Positions 1 to 10,997 are shown, numbered from the stretch's first letter. The stretch: DNA of 64,000 nt from Pseudomonas neuropathica (GCF_015461835.1 NZ_JACOPX010000014.1:124001-188000); one strand, 5' to 3'. Translations and numbers: made by a program. Notes: a model not told the origin generated them from the letters alone.

Positions 1-693
1 TCGGCGCAAAACGCCCTGGCCAACGCCAAGCAGCAACTGAAAACCACCAGCGCTCTGGTCGATGACACCGTGGTGTCGTCGCATCCGGACGTGATGTCGG
101 CGGCTGCAGATCTGCGTCAGGCTTACCTGACCAATGCCCGCAGCACTTTGATCGCGCCGGTCACCGGTTACGTCGCCAAGCGCACTGTGCAACTCGGTCA
201 GCGCGTGCAGCCGGGCACGGCGTTGATGGCGGTGATTCCGCTGGATCAGCTATGGATCGACGCCAACTTCAAGGAAACCCAACTGCGTGACATGCGCATC
301 GGTCAGCCGGTCGATATCGAATCCGATATCTACGGCAGCGACGTGAAATACAGCGGCACCGTCGACAGCCTCGGTGCCGGCACCGGCAGCGCGTTTGCCC
401 TGCTACCGGCGCAGAACGCCACCGGTAACTGGATCAAGATCGTGCAGCGTGTACCGGTGCGGATTCACATCAACGCCGAAGAGCTGGCCAAGCACCCGCT
501 GCGTGTCGGTCTGTCGACCAATGTTGAAGTGAATCTGCACGACCAGAGCGGCCCGGTACTGGCGCAGCAGCCACCGCAGAAAGCGTCGTTCAGCACCAAC
601 GTCTACGACCGCCAACTGGCCGAAGCCGACGCGATGATTGCGCAGCTGATCCACGACAACAGCGCCGCGGTGAGCAAAACCGCGCAACGCTGA
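1..693 (+). CDS. emrA: HlyD/EmrA-family periplasmic adaptor of a drug efflux pump (5' end outside window)
   Basis: The open frame runs in from the left edge, so only the C-terminal 230 residues are present. Seen: a coiled-coil tail followed by the lipoyl/beta-barrel section typical of HlyD-family membrane fusion proteins (LIAPVTGYVAKRTVQLGQRV, then PLDQLWIDANFKETQLRDM). Known for the family: the adaptor links an inner-membrane MFS pump to an outer-membrane channel across the periplasm. The next gene, 140 bp downstream on the same strand, is an EmrB-type DHA2 exporter, which supports an EmrAB-like pair. An outer-membrane partner, if encoded nearby, would be left of the window. The substrate cannot be read from the sequence. 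Confidence 0.85.
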   Translation, partial: SAQNALANAKQQLKTTSALVDDTVVSSHPDVMSAAADLRQAYLTNARSTLIAPVTGYVAKRTVQLGQRVQPGTALMAVIPLDQLWIDANFKETQLRDMRIGQPVDIESDIYGSDVKYSGTVDSLGAGTGSAFALLPAQNATGNWIKIVQRVPVRIHINAEELAKHPLRVGLSTNVEVNLHDQSGPVLAQQPPQKASFSTNVYDRQLAEADAMIAQLIHDNSAAVSKTAQR

Positions 694-709
694 TATCGAC
701 CCTGACCCT

Positions 710-797
710 GTGGGAGCGAGCTTGCTCGCGAAAGCGGTGTGTCATTCAGCATTGATTTGTCTGACAGGCCGCCTTCGCGAGCAAGCTCGCTCCCACA
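710..797. repeat. REPIN (inverted pair of REP sequences) between emrA and emrB
   Basis: The left arm begins GTGGGAGCGAGCTTGCTCGC and the right arm ends GCGAGCAAGCTCGCTCCCAC, separated by about 40 bp. The arms are complementary and can fold into one long hairpin. Because it lies inside a probable operon it could affect the mRNA between the two genes; that is inference. Confidence 0.85.
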
Positions 798-833
798 AGA
801 GGGCGGCGTCAACCTGGTTTCATAGGATTCACA

Positions 834-2363
834 ATGAGCAATAACGCCTCTTTCACGCCGCCCAGCCTGTTGCTCAGCACCATCGGCCTGTCGCTGGCGA
901 CGTTCATGCAAGTGCTCGACACCACCATTGCCAACGTGGCGCTGCCAACGATTTCCGGCAACCTCGGGGTGAGTTCGGAGCAGGGCACCTGGGTGATCAC
1001 CTCGTTCGCCGTGAGCAACGCGATTGCGCTGCCGCTGACCGGTTGGCTCAGCCGCCGCTTCGGTGAGGTGAAGCTGTTTCTCTGGGCCACCATTCTGTTT
1101 GTGCTGGCCTCGTTCCTCTGCGGTATCTCGACGTCGATGCCGGAACTGATCGGCTTCCGTGTCCTGCAAGGTCTGGTCGCCGGGCCGCTGTACCCGATGA
1201 CGCAAACCCTGTTGATCGCGGTCTATCCGCCCGCGAGGCGAGGCATGGCCCTGGCGTTACTGGCGATGGTCACGGTGGTTGCGCCGATTGCCGGGCCGAT
1301 TCTTGGCGGCTGGATTACCGACAGTTACAGCTGGCCGTGGATCTTCTTCATCAACGTGCCGATCGGGATTTTTGCGGTGATGGTGGTGCGCTCGCAATTG
1401 GCCAAACGCCCGGTGGAGACCAGCCGTCAGCCGATGGATTACGTCGGACTGATCACGCTGATCATCGGCGTCGGCGCGTTACAGGTGATCCTCGATAAGG
1501 GCAATGATCTGGACTGGTTCGAGTCGAACTTCATCATCATCGGCGCGGCGATTTCGGTGATTGCGCTGGCGGTGTTTGTTATCTGGGAAATGACCGACCA
1601 GCACCCGGTGGTCAACCTGCGGCTGTTCGCCTACCGCAACTTCCGCATCGGCACGCTGGTGTTGGTGCTGGGTTACGCCGGGTTCTTCGGCATCAACCTG
1701 ATCCTGCCGCAGTGGTTGCAGACGCAAATGGGCTACACCGCGACCTGGGCCGGTCTGGCCGTAGCGCCGATCGGCATTCTGCCGGTGCTGCTGTCGCCGT
1801 TTGTCGGCAAGTACGCGAACAAGTTCGACCTGCGTTTACTGGCCGGGCTGGCGTTTCTGGCGATTGGCTTGAGCTGCTTTATGCGGGCGGGATTCACCAA
1901 CGAGGTGGATTTCCAGCACATTGCTTTGGTGCAGTTGTTCATGGGCATTGGCGTGGCGCTGTTCTTCATGCCGACGTTGAGCATTCTGATGTCGGACCTG
2001 CCGCCGAGTCAGATTGCCGATGGCGCGGGTCTGGCGACTTTCCTGCGGACGTTGGGCGGTAGCTTTGCGGCGTCGCTGACCACGTGGATCTGGATTCGTC
2101 GGGCCGATCAGCATCATGCGTATATGAGTGAGAGCATCAGCACCTTCGAGCCGGCGACTCGCGAGACCTTGAATCATTTGGGCGGGGCGAGCCAATCGGC
2201 TTATGCGCAGATGGATCAGATTTTGACCAGTCAGGCTTACATGCTCTCTACCGTGGATTACTTCACGCTGCTGGGCTGGGGGTTTATGGGGTTGATTCTG
2301 ATTGTGTGGCTGGCGAAACCGCCGTTTGCTGCCAAGGCAGGGCCGGCTGCTTCTGGGCATTAA
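834..2363 (+). CDS. emrB: DHA2-family (14-TM) MFS multidrug exporter, EmrB-like
   Basis: A 509-residue, very hydrophobic protein of the usual length for EmrB/QacA-type DHA2 transporters. The first helix carries the DHA2 signature QVLDTTIANVALPTI at about residues 24-38. The loop 2-3 motif GWLSRRFGEVKLF follows, and the motif C-like region APIAGPILGGWI lies near residue 145. It sits in the inner membrane and exports substrates by proton antiport with the adaptor encoded just upstream. It starts at an ATG 36 bp after the REPIN. The stop is followed within 10 bp by a MITE-like repeat. Substrate unknown. Confidence 0.88.
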   Translation: MSNNASFTPPSLLLSTIGLSLATFMQVLDTTIANVALPTISGNLGVSSEQGTWVITSFAVSNAIALPLTGWLSRRFGEVKLFLWATILFVLASFLCGISTSMPELIGFRVLQGLVAGPLYPMTQTLLIAVYPPARRGMALALLAMVTVVAPIAGPILGGWITDSYSWPWIFFINVPIGIFAVMVVRSQLAKRPVETSRQPMDYVGLITLIIGVGALQVILDKGNDLDWFESNFIIIGAAISVIALAVFVIWEMTDQHPVVNLRLFAYRNFRIGTLVLVLGYAGFFGINLILPQWLQTQMGYTATWAGLAVAPIGILPVLLSPFVGKYANKFDLRLLAGLAFLAIGLSCFMRAGFTNEVDFQHIALVQLFMGIGVALFFMPTLSILMSDLPPSQIADGAGLATFLRTLGGSFAASLTTWIWIRRADQHHAYMSESISTFEPATRETLNHLGGASQSAYAQMDQILTSQAYMLSTVDYFTLLGWGFMGLILIVWLAKPPFAAKAGPAASGH

Positions 2364-2372
2364 GGTCAAAAG

Positions 2373-2533
2373 CCCCTCACCCTAACCCTCTCCCGGAGGG
2401 AGAGGGGACTGACCGTGGTGGATGTTCGAGGTACACCGACTTGCAATACCGAGCCGAACTCAGGTTTTGAACTGCATGCGGTCAGCTCCCTTTCCCCCTC
2501 GCCCCCCTGGGGGAGAGGGCTGGGGTGAGGGGG
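2373..2533 (+). repeat. MITE-like repeat, copy A (most diverged)
   Basis: Begins CCCCTCACCCTAACCCTCTC and ends in the complementary GGGAGAGGGCTGGGGTGAGG-type terminus, giving terminal inverted repeats of about 20 bp around a roughly 120-bp core. The core differs more than in the other three copies. It lies between convergent emrB and lpxH. Confidence 0.8.
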
Positions 2534-2541
2534 TAAAGCTT

Positions 2542-3288
2542 TTAGCCGTGCGGCAAAGCCAGCGGCGGGGCGAAGTCGAACGGCGCCAAGGCGTACCCGC
2601 TCTCATCCACCTGCAACGCCCAACCCTGGCTATCCCAATCCCCCAACACAATCCGCTTCGCCGCTTGTTCACCAAGCTGCAACTTGTGGATCGCCGGGCG
2701 GTGCGTATGCCCGTGAATCAGGGTTTTCACGCCAAATTCCTGCATGATCCGCGGAATTTCCTCCGGCGTGACATCGACAATGTCGTTGGCCTTCATCCGC
2801 GTCTGTGCACGGCTTTCGCTGCGCAGCTTGCGCGCCAGTTTGTGGCGTGTACTCAGCGGCAGGTTGCGCAGGATAAACCGGGTGATCGGGTTGCGCAGGT
2901 AACGCCGCAGCTTCATATAGCCGACGTCGCGGGTGCACAGGCTGTCGCCGTGCATCAACAGCACCGGCTCGCCGTAAAACTGCACGACACTCGGGTCCTT
3001 CAACAACGTACAGCCGGCCTGCTTGCAGAAGGCCTTGCCGAGCATGAAGTCGCGATTGCCGTGCATCAGAAATATGGCCGTGCCGCTGTCGCTGAGTTCG
3101 CGCAGGGCCTGGCAGATGGAGCGCTGGAAGGGCGTCATGGCGTCGTCGCCAATCCACGCTTCGAAGAAGTCGCCGAGAATGTACAACGCACTCGCCGAGC
3201 GGGCGCGTCCGGCGAGCAAATCCAGAAACGCCCGGGTAATGTCCGGGCGCTCCTCTTCCAGATGCAAGTCTGAAATCAGCAATATCAC
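2542..3288 (-). CDS. lpxH: UDP-2,3-diacylglucosamine diphosphatase LpxH
   Basis: Hydrolyses UDP-2,3-diacylglucosamine to lipid X and UMP in lipid A synthesis, as a peripheral membrane enzyme on the cytoplasmic side. The 248-residue protein has all calcineurin-like metallophosphoesterase blocks in order: SDLHLEEE near residue 6, GDFFEAWIGDD near 40, MHGNRDFMLG near 75, LMHGDSLCT near 112 and HGHTHRPA near 193. The start is a GTG that overlaps the ppiB stop (GTGA). The two genes are therefore translationally coupled, ppiB first. Length is as expected for LpxH. Confidence 0.95.
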   Translation of the reverse strand: MILLISDLHLEEERPDITRAFLDLLAGRARSASALYILGDFFEAWIGDDAMTPFQRSICQALRELSDSGTAIFLMHGNRDFMLGKAFCKQAGCTLLKDPSVVQFYGEPVLLMHGDSLCTRDVGYMKLRRYLRNPITRFILRNLPLSTRHKLARKLRSESRAQTRMKANDIVDVTPEEIPRIMQEFGVKTLIHGHTHRPAIHKLQLGEQAAKRIVLGDWDSQGWALQVDESGYALAPFDFAPPLALPHG

Positions 3289-3791
3289 GCTTCGATGATC
3301 TCGGCTTTCTCGATGATCACGTCGTCTGCTGGTACGTCCTGGTGGCCGGCCTTGGAAGTGGTCGAAACACCTTTGATCTTGTCGACAACGTCAGTACCTG
3401 CGGTCACTTTACCGAATACTGCGTAGCCCCAGCCCTGCACGTTCTTGCCGCTGTGGTTGAGGAAGGTGTTGTCGGCGACGTTGATGAAGAATTGCGCGGA
3501 AGCCGAATGCGGCTCCATGGTACGGGCCATGGCAACGGTGTATTTGTCGTTGGAAAGACCGTTGTCAGCTTCGTTCTGGATGCTTGGACGCTTGTCTTTC
3601 TTTTCCTTCATGCCTGGCTCGAAACCGCCGCCCTGGATCATGAAGTTACCGATGACACGGTGGAAAACGGTGTTTTCGTAGTGACCGGCGTTGACGTATT
3701 CGATGAAGTTGGCGACGGTGATCGGCGCCTTTTCAGCGTTCAGTTCGATGACGATGTCGCCATGATTGGTGGTCAATTTAACTTGAGTCAT
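3285..3791 (-). CDS. ppiB: Cytoplasmic peptidyl-prolyl cis-trans isomerase B (cyclophilin)
   Basis: Catalyses proline cis-trans isomerisation during protein folding. The 168-residue protein is a single cyclophilin domain with the signature FHRVIGNFMIQGGGFEPG near residue 43, FFINVADNTFLNH near 100 and GYAVFGKV near 122. There is no signal peptide, which fits the cytoplasmic PpiB rather than periplasmic PpiA. It overlaps lpxH by 4 bp, an arrangement I recognise from other pseudomonads. Confidence 0.95.
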   Translation of the reverse strand: MTQVKLTTNHGDIVIELNAEKAPITVANFIEYVNAGHYENTVFHRVIGNFMIQGGGFEPGMKEKKDKRPSIQNEADNGLSNDKYTVAMARTMEPHSASAQFFINVADNTFLNHSGKNVQGWGYAVFGKVTAGTDVVDKIKGVSTTSKAGHQDVPADDVIIEKAEIIEA

Positions 3792-4041
3792 GATCGCTAC
3801 TCTTTATAAGGAATTCGTGGGCAATGGGACATTTGCGCCCGCTACCGGTTCAGCCCGTGGGCCAAGGTGCGCAGTTTAGCGTGACAGGCGCGAATTTCGA
3901 GGCAGTTTTTCCAAATCCCTGCGATTAAATGCGCTCCTTTATAGGCCGTGCTCTGTCAGCCCCTTGACAGCATCGGCTATGATAGCGGCTTTGTTTTGTC
4001 TGGCCCCCTCTGCGGCCGCGCACATGTAAGTCAAGGATCCT

Positions 4042-5739
<1,698 letters not shown>

Positions 5740-5761
5740 TTCAGCGTCAAGGAAATATAAA

Positions 5762-7144
5762 GTGCTGACGATCTACAACACGCTCACCAAGAGCAAAGAA
5801 GTCTTCAAGCCGCTGGATGGCAACAAGGTGCGCATGTACGTCTGCGGGATGACCGTGTACGACTACTGCCACCTTGGCCACGGCCGCAGCATGGTCGCTT
5901 TCGACCTGGTGACCCGCTGGTTGCGGTTCAGCGGCTACGACCTGACCTACGTGCGCAACATCACCGACATCGACGACAAGATCATCAACCGCGCCAACGA
6001 GAACGGTGAATCGTTCGAAGCGTTGACCGAGCGCATGATCGCCGCGATGCACGAAGACGAAGCGCGCCTGAACATCAAGAAGCCGGACATGGAACCGCGC
6101 GCCACGGATCACATTCCGGGCATGCACGCGATGATCCAGACCTTGATCGACAAGGGTTACGCCTACGCCCCGGGTAACGGTGACGTGTACTACCGCGTCG
6201 CCAAGTTCATGGGCTACGGCAAGCTGTCGCGCAAGAAGATCGAAGACCTGCGCATCGGCGCGCGCATCGAAGTCGACGAGTCGAAACAGGACCCGCTGGA
6301 CTTCGTGCTGTGGAAAGCCGCCAAGCCGGGCGAGCCAAGCTGGGAATCGCCGTGGGGTGCCGGGCGTCCGGGTTGGCACATCGAGTGCTCGGTGATGTCC
6401 ACCTGCTGCCTCGGTGAGACCTTCGACATTCATGGCGGCGGCAGCGACCTCGAGTTCCCGCACCACGAAAACGAAATCGCCCAGAGCGAAGCGGCCACCG
6501 GCAAGACCTACGCCAACGCGTGGATGCATTGCGGCATGATTCGCATCAATGGCGAGAAGATGTCCAAGTCCTTGAACAACTTCTTCACCATTCGCGACGT
6601 GCTGGAAAAGTACCACCCGGAAGTCGTGCGTTACCTGCTGGTGTCGAGCCACTACCGCAGCGCGATCAACTACTCGGAAGACAACCTCAAGGACGCCAAA
6701 GGCGCACTCGAGCGTTTCTACCACGCGTTGAAAGGTCTGCCGACAGTGGCGCCGGCCGGCGGCGAAGCCTTCGTCGAGCGTTTCACCTCGGTGATGAACG
6801 ACGACTTCGGCACGCCGGAAGCCTGCGCTGTGTTGTTTGAGATGGTGCGTGAGATCAACCGTCTGCGTGAGAGCGATCTTGATGCGGCGGCGGGCCTAGC
6901 GGCACGACTGAAAGAACTGGCGAGCGTGTTGGGTGTGTTGCAGCTCGAAGCCGATGACTTCTTGCAGGCGGGCGCTGAAGGGCGTGTCGATGCGGCAGAG
7001 GTTGATGCACTGATTGCGGCGCGTCTGGCGGCTCGGGCCGGGAAGGATTGGGCTGAGTCCGATCGTATCCGTGACCAGCTGACGGCGATGGGCGTTGTGT
7101 TGGAAGACGGCAAGGGTGGGACTACCTGGCGCCTGGCTGACTGA
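5762..7144 (+). CDS. cysS: Cysteinyl-tRNA synthetase
   Basis: Charges tRNA-Cys. I place the start at the GTG at 5762, giving MLTIYNTLTKSKEVFKPL, because AAGGA lies 8 bp upstream and homologues begin exactly there. An in-frame ATG at 5720 would lie inside glnS. The 460 residues match the family length. Motifs: MYVCGMTVYD (zinc cysteine) near 25, HLGHGRS as the HIGH motif, HIECSVMS and FPHHENEIAQSE (zinc ligands) near 205-240, and KMSKSLNNFF near 266. Last gene of the glnS-cysS unit. Confidence 0.97.
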   Translation: MLTIYNTLTKSKEVFKPLDGNKVRMYVCGMTVYDYCHLGHGRSMVAFDLVTRWLRFSGYDLTYVRNITDIDDKIINRANENGESFEALTERMIAAMHEDEARLNIKKPDMEPRATDHIPGMHAMIQTLIDKGYAYAPGNGDVYYRVAKFMGYGKLSRKKIEDLRIGARIEVDESKQDPLDFVLWKAAKPGEPSWESPWGAGRPGWHIECSVMSTCCLGETFDIHGGGSDLEFPHHENEIAQSEAATGKTYANAWMHCGMIRINGEKMSKSLNNFFTIRDVLEKYHPEVVRYLLVSSHYRSAINYSEDNLKDAKGALERFYHALKGLPTVAPAGGEAFVERFTSVMNDDFGTPEACAVLFEMVREINRLRESDLDAAAGLAARLKELASVLGVLQLEADDFLQAGAEGRVDAAEVDALIAARLAARAGKDWAESDRIRDQLTAMGVVLEDGKGGTTWRLAD

Positions 7145-7166
7145 TTGCTGTGTTTGGCTTCAAAAC

Positions 7167-7195
7167 AAAACCCGCCTAGTGCGGGTTTTTGTTTG
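7167..7195 (+). terminator. Rho-independent terminator after cysS
   Basis: AAAACCCGC, loop CTAGT, GCGGGTTTTT: a 9-bp stem ending in a T run, 22 bp after the cysS stop. Confidence 0.9.
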
Positions 7196-7207
7196 GGCGC
7201 AAGAAAA

Positions 7208-7380
7208 CCCCCTCACCCTAGCCCTCTCCCAGAGGGAGAGGGGACTGATTGGGGGATGTTCAGGAAATACGCCGACCTGAGCGATTTTTGCTGAATCCAT
7301 AATCAGCTAGGTTTTTCAGGTCGATGTATAACGCCAGACACCTCGGTCAGCGCCCTCTCCCCCCGGGAGAGGGCTGGGGT
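7208..7380 (+). repeat. MITE-like repeat, copy B
   Basis: Same terminal inverted repeats and core as copies C and D, including the core block GAATCCATAATC and a TTCAGGTCGATGT block. The right end stops at GGCTGGGGT and lacks the last bases of the other copies. It fills most of the 320-bp gap between cysS and the MFS gene; the remaining 84 bp before that gene show nothing further that I recognise. Confidence 0.85.
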
Positions 7381-7464
7381 TGCTTTTGACGTTCGCGTAG
7401 GTCTTGATGTCGGCAACGCGTTCAGCCGGATGCTGAGCGGCGACGATCATGTAAGGGAAAAACC

Positions 7465-8682
7465 ATGGCTAATCACTATCGCGAGCTGCTAACGACCCCC
7501 GGTGCCACCGGGCTAGTGCTCGCGAGCTCTATCGCGCGGTTGCCGCAGGCAATGATCGGCATTGGCATCATCACCATGCTGGTGCAGCAAACCGGCGTTT
7601 ACTGGCTGGCCGGCACAGTCGCAGGTACGTTCACCCTGGCCAATGCGCTGCTCGGTCCGCACATCTCCAGACTGGTTGATCAGCGTGGCCAGAGTCGCGT
7701 GCTGCCGGTCGTCACGGCTTTCAGTATCGTGATGTTGTTGGCACTGATCACCGCCGTCTACTTACGCGCTCCAGCCGCACTGCTTTTTGTGCTGTCGGCC
7801 TTGGCGGGGACGATGCCGAGCATGCCATCGATGATCCGCGCGCGATGGTCGCAGTTGTTCCGCGGCAAGCCGCAGTTGCACACGGCGTTCTCGCTGGACA
7901 CGGTCCTGACCGAACTCGCTTACATCATCGGCCCGCCACTGGCGATTGGTTTGAGCGTGAGCTTTTTCGCCGAAGCCGGACCCCTTGTTGCGGTCGGGCT
8001 GTTGGCTGTCGGGGTGACGGCGTTTCTCCTGCAACGCCAGACTGAACCCAAGGTTGTCGTCGGTCACGCTAGCCATAGCGGCTCAACCTTGCTGATTCCC
8101 GGCGTGCGCACCATTGTTCTGGCGCTGTTGGCGATGGGGGTCATTGGTGGAGCAATCGATGTTGCCGTCGTCGCCTTCGCCAATGCGCAAGGCTGGCCGG
8201 GGGCAGCGACCTTCATCCTCGCTGCCTATGCGTTCGGCTCACTGGTGGCGGGCCTGACGTTTGGTGCGATGAGGGTTTCGCTGGCGATCGAAAAACAGTT
8301 CCTGATCGGAATACTGGTCACGGCGTTCACCGGCGTATTGCCGATTTTTGCAGCGGACGTTTATGTCCTGTCAGCGACGTTGTTTATTGCCGGCATCTCG
8401 TTTGCGCCGACGATGGTCGTGGTCATGAAAATGGGGACGATCATTATTCCTCCGTCACGGATCACGGAAGGGCTGACCTGGATGACTACTGGTATCAGCG
8501 TAGGTGTTGCACTCGGCGGCATGCTGGCGGGATTGGTTATTGATGCCTTTGGCGCGCGCGCGGGATTTGCGGTGGCTATTGGTGCAGGTTTGATGATGGT
8601 GGTGGTTGTACTGATGGGGTTGCGCACATTGGAGGCGGCTTCGGCTGAGCATGTTGAGCCGGAATTTTCGCCCTCACCCTAA
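7465..8682 (+). CDS. Major facilitator superfamily transporter
   Basis: A 405-residue hydrophobic protein with about 12 predicted membrane segments. The overall pattern is MFS-like, with LVDQRGQSRVLPVV at the loop 2-3 position, but I do not recognise a substrate-specific subfamily. AAGGGA lies 7 bp before the ATG. Oddity: the last residues and the TAA stop are encoded by the left end of MITE-like copy C (...FSPSP, stop at 8680-8682). The native C-terminus was probably replaced or trimmed when the repeat inserted. The tail is cytoplasmic in MFS proteins, so function may survive. Confidence 0.75.
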   Translation: MANHYRELLTTPGATGLVLASSIARLPQAMIGIGIITMLVQQTGVYWLAGTVAGTFTLANALLGPHISRLVDQRGQSRVLPVVTAFSIVMLLALITAVYLRAPAALLFVLSALAGTMPSMPSMIRARWSQLFRGKPQLHTAFSLDTVLTELAYIIGPPLAIGLSVSFFAEAGPLVAVGLLAVGVTAFLLQRQTEPKVVVGHASHSGSTLLIPGVRTIVLALLAMGVIGGAIDVAVVAFANAQGWPGAATFILAAYAFGSLVAGLTFGAMRVSLAIEKQFLIGILVTAFTGVLPIFAADVYVLSATLFIAGISFAPTMVVVMKMGTIIIPPSRITEGLTWMTTGISVGVALGGMLAGLVIDAFGARAGFAVAIGAGLMMVVVVLMGLRTLEAASAEHVEPEFSPSP

Positions 8683-8845
8683 CCCTCTCCCCCTGGAGAG
8701 GGGACTGACTGGGGGATGTTCGAGAGATACACCGACCTGAACGTGCTGCTTTGAATCCATAATCGACTGGTTTTTTCAGGTCGATGTCCAGCGCCAGACG
8801 CCTCGGTCGGCTCCCTCTCCTTTGGGAGAGGGCTGGGGTGAGGGG
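8671..8845 (+). repeat. MITE-like repeat, copy C, overlapping the MFS gene 3' end
   Basis: Full-length copy with CCCTCACCCTAACCCTCTCC at the left and the complementary GGGAGAGGGCTGGGGTGAGG at the right. It lies between convergent genes and its first 12 bases are coding for the upstream MFS transporter. Confidence 0.88.
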
Positions 8846-8856
8846 AAGGGGGTCAC

Positions 8857-10695
8857 TCAACCTTCAATCTGACGCAACCGCTTGTAAAGGGTGTTGCGGC
8901 TAACACCCAACCGTCGCGCCAGATGCGAAATATTCCCCCCAGCCGCTTTCAGCTCCCGGTTCAACGCCTCCACATCATTCAAATCAACCCCCAGCGGTGG
9001 CGTGCTCTCCACCGGTTCCATCTCCAGATCGACAAAAAAATCATCCGGCAAATGCTCCGGCCTGACCGGTTGCTCCTCGGCCATCGCCAGTGCCACCTGC
9101 ATCACGCTGCTGACCTGACGTAAATTCCCCGGCCACGGATGACGGCTGAACAGCTCCAGCACCTCCTGGCTCAACCCCGCCCACTGCGTCGGCTCACGAT
9201 GCTGCTCCCACAACCGTTTAAACAGCGCCTCCTTATCACTGCGCTCGCGCAGCGGCGGCAGTTCCAGCGTCAGCCCACCAATGCGGTAATACAAATCCTC
9301 ACGAAACCGGCCCAATTGCACTTGTTCGCGCAAAGAGCGGTTAGTCGCCGAGATAATCCGCAAATCCACCGGGAACAACTCGCTGCTGCCTACCGGTTGC
9401 ACGCAACGTTCTTGCAGCACGCGCAGCAACCGCGCTTGGGTCGGCAACGGCATATCACCAATCTCGTCGAGAAACAGTGTGCCTCTGTCAGCCTTGCGAA
9501 TCAGCCCAATGCTGCCTTTCTGGTTGGCGCCGGTGAACGCGCCTTTCTCGTAGCCAAATAACTCGGATTCGACCAGTTCGGCGGGGATCGCTGCGCAGTT
9601 GACGGCAATAAACGCCTGTTTGCTGCGAGAGCTGGCCTGGTGCAAGGCTTTTACAAAAACCTCTTTGCCGACCCCGGTTTCGCCATGGATCAACAGGGGA
9701 ATGTCTTTCTCCAGCAATCGCTCAGCCTGTCGTACGGCTTTTTCCACACGGCTGTCGCCGAAGTGCAGGGTGTTGAGGCTGATGGCGGTGGGCGCGGCGG
9801 TTTTCGGTTCAGCAGCAAAAACGCGCGGTTGAATCGACGCTTGCTTCGGCCGCTTCAACAAACACTGAAACCTGTTACGCCCGGACGTCTGCAAAGCAAA
9901 CGGCAACCCGTCCGGCTGATTGATCAGTTCCAGCAGCGAGACCTTGAACAGACTTTCAACGCTCACCCGCGACAAGCGCACACCGAGCAGATTGTCGGCG
10001 CGACGATTGGCCGATAGCACTTGACCACTCTCATCAAAGATCAACAACCCGGCCCACTGGCTGTCGAGGTTGTTCAACCCGGTGTTGAAGGTCAGTTGAA
10101 AATGCTGGCCATGGAACAGGTTGAGGATCAGCCGGTTTTCCACGGTCTGGCTCATCATCTTGACCATGCCCAAGGTGTGCGAGGGCGGCAGATAGCTGTC
10201 GCTGGACACGTCGAGCACCGCTATGACCTTGCGCTCGGCGTCGAAAATCGGCGCAGCGGAACCGGTCATGAAGCGGTTGGCTTTGAGAAAGTGTTCATCG
10301 TGTTCGATATGCACCGCCTGCTCGCAGGCCAGCGCCGTGCCGATCGCATTGGTGCCGCTGGTGCGCTCGACCCAACTTGCACCAGCCTGAAACCCCCGGG
10401 CCAGATTCGGTTCGATAAACCGTTGCGTGCCCCACGAAGTCAGCACCTGGCCTTGATTGTCGGCGAGCATGATCAGGCAGTTGGAATTGCTGAGGATGTT
10501 TTCGTAATAGGGCAGGACTTCCTGATGCGTGGTCTGCACCAGCGAATGATGGCTGTCGAGCAACTGCGCGATGCTGGCGGCGGGCAGTTGATCGAAGGCC
10601 GGCGTGCTTTGGTGGTCGAGACCGAACGCGCGGCAACGTTGCCAGGACGTCTGGACGATCGCGTCGTGGGACAGCGGCGGGGCAGGTGCGGCCAT
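8857..10695 (-). CDS. Sigma54-dependent transcriptional activator, AcoR-like (GAF, AAA+, Fis HTH)
   Basis: A 612-residue bacterial enhancer-binding protein. Seen: an N-terminal GAF-type sensory region (about 60-200, with RTSGTNAIGTALA); the sigma54-interaction AAA+ domain with Walker A GETGVGKE near 337, the sigma54 contact loop GAFTGA near 384, and Walker B GTLFLDEIGDMPL; and a C-terminal Fis-type helix-turn-helix (ISHLARRLGVSRNTLYKRL). Known: such proteins bind upstream sites and drive sigma54 RNA polymerase by ATP hydrolysis. It is divergent from the glycerol-type ABC operon, whose upstream region has a good sigma54 promoter. It therefore very probably controls that operon. The effector sensed by the GAF domain is unknown. 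Confidence 0.88.
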   Translation of the reverse strand: MAAPAPPLSHDAIVQTSWQRCRAFGLDHQSTPAFDQLPAASIAQLLDSHHSLVQTTHQEVLPYYENILSNSNCLIMLADNQGQVLTSWGTQRFIEPNLARGFQAGASWVERTSGTNAIGTALACEQAVHIEHDEHFLKANRFMTGSAAPIFDAERKVIAVLDVSSDSYLPPSHTLGMVKMMSQTVENRLILNLFHGQHFQLTFNTGLNNLDSQWAGLLIFDESGQVLSANRRADNLLGVRLSRVSVESLFKVSLLELINQPDGLPFALQTSGRNRFQCLLKRPKQASIQPRVFAAEPKTAAPTAISLNTLHFGDSRVEKAVRQAERLLEKDIPLLIHGETGVGKEVFVKALHQASSRSKQAFIAVNCAAIPAELVESELFGYEKGAFTGANQKGSIGLIRKADRGTLFLDEIGDMPLPTQARLLRVLQERCVQPVGSSELFPVDLRIISATNRSLREQVQLGRFREDLYYRIGGLTLELPPLRERSDKEALFKRLWEQHREPTQWAGLSQEVLELFSRHPWPGNLRQVSSVMQVALAMAEEQPVRPEHLPDDFFVDLEMEPVESTPPLGVDLNDVEALNRELKAAGGNISHLARRLGVSRNTLYKRLRQIEG

Positions 10696-10767
10696 GGCAG
10701 TCAGCCTCTGATGCAGCGATTTTTATTGTTGTTATGAACCCGATCTTTGGAACCTGCACAGATCCCC

Positions 10768-10855
10768 TGTAGGAGTGAGCCTGCTCGCGATAGCGGTCTA
10801 TCAGACAAAATTGCATCGACTGACACACCGCTATCGCGAGCAGGCGAAGGCCTAC
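10768..10855. repeat. REPIN between the sigma54 activator gene and the ABC operon
   Basis: Left arm TGTAGGAGTGAGCCTGCTCG with CGATAGCGG, right arm CCGCTATCGCGAGCAGGCG ending CCTACA. It lies in the divergent intergenic region upstream of the putative activator sites. Confidence 0.85.
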
Positions 10856-10905
10856 AATGGATCTTTGGCGTTCACAGAGTTGGGCAAAAAGCGTTCATAG
10901 AGTGT

Positions 10906-10963
10906 TGTTCACTATTGTTCATTGTCAATCGCCCGACTGTTCAAATGTGTTCAGCAATGAACG
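10906..10963. promoter_or_regulatory. Putative enhancer array for the sigma54 activator (phased TGTTCA half-sites)
   Basis: TGTTCA occurs at 10906, 10916, 10938 and 10948, followed by its inverted form TGAACG at 10958. Spacings are 10, 22, 10 and 10 bp, so most sites share one DNA face. The last two form TGTTCA-GCAA-TGAACG. Related CGTTCA copies lie at 10869 and 10892. The array is 56-113 bp upstream of the -24 element, a normal distance for enhancer-binding-protein sites. That the divergent activator binds here is inference. Confidence 0.6.
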
Positions 10964-10997
10964 CCCAATCCCGCCGCTTTCAACGATTTTCACGACA

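Noticed and set aside
3964..3983. TTGACA followed by TATGAT upstream of glnS
   Set aside because: The two hexamers are only 8 bp apart, far too close for a sigma70 promoter pair, so I do not call this a promoter.
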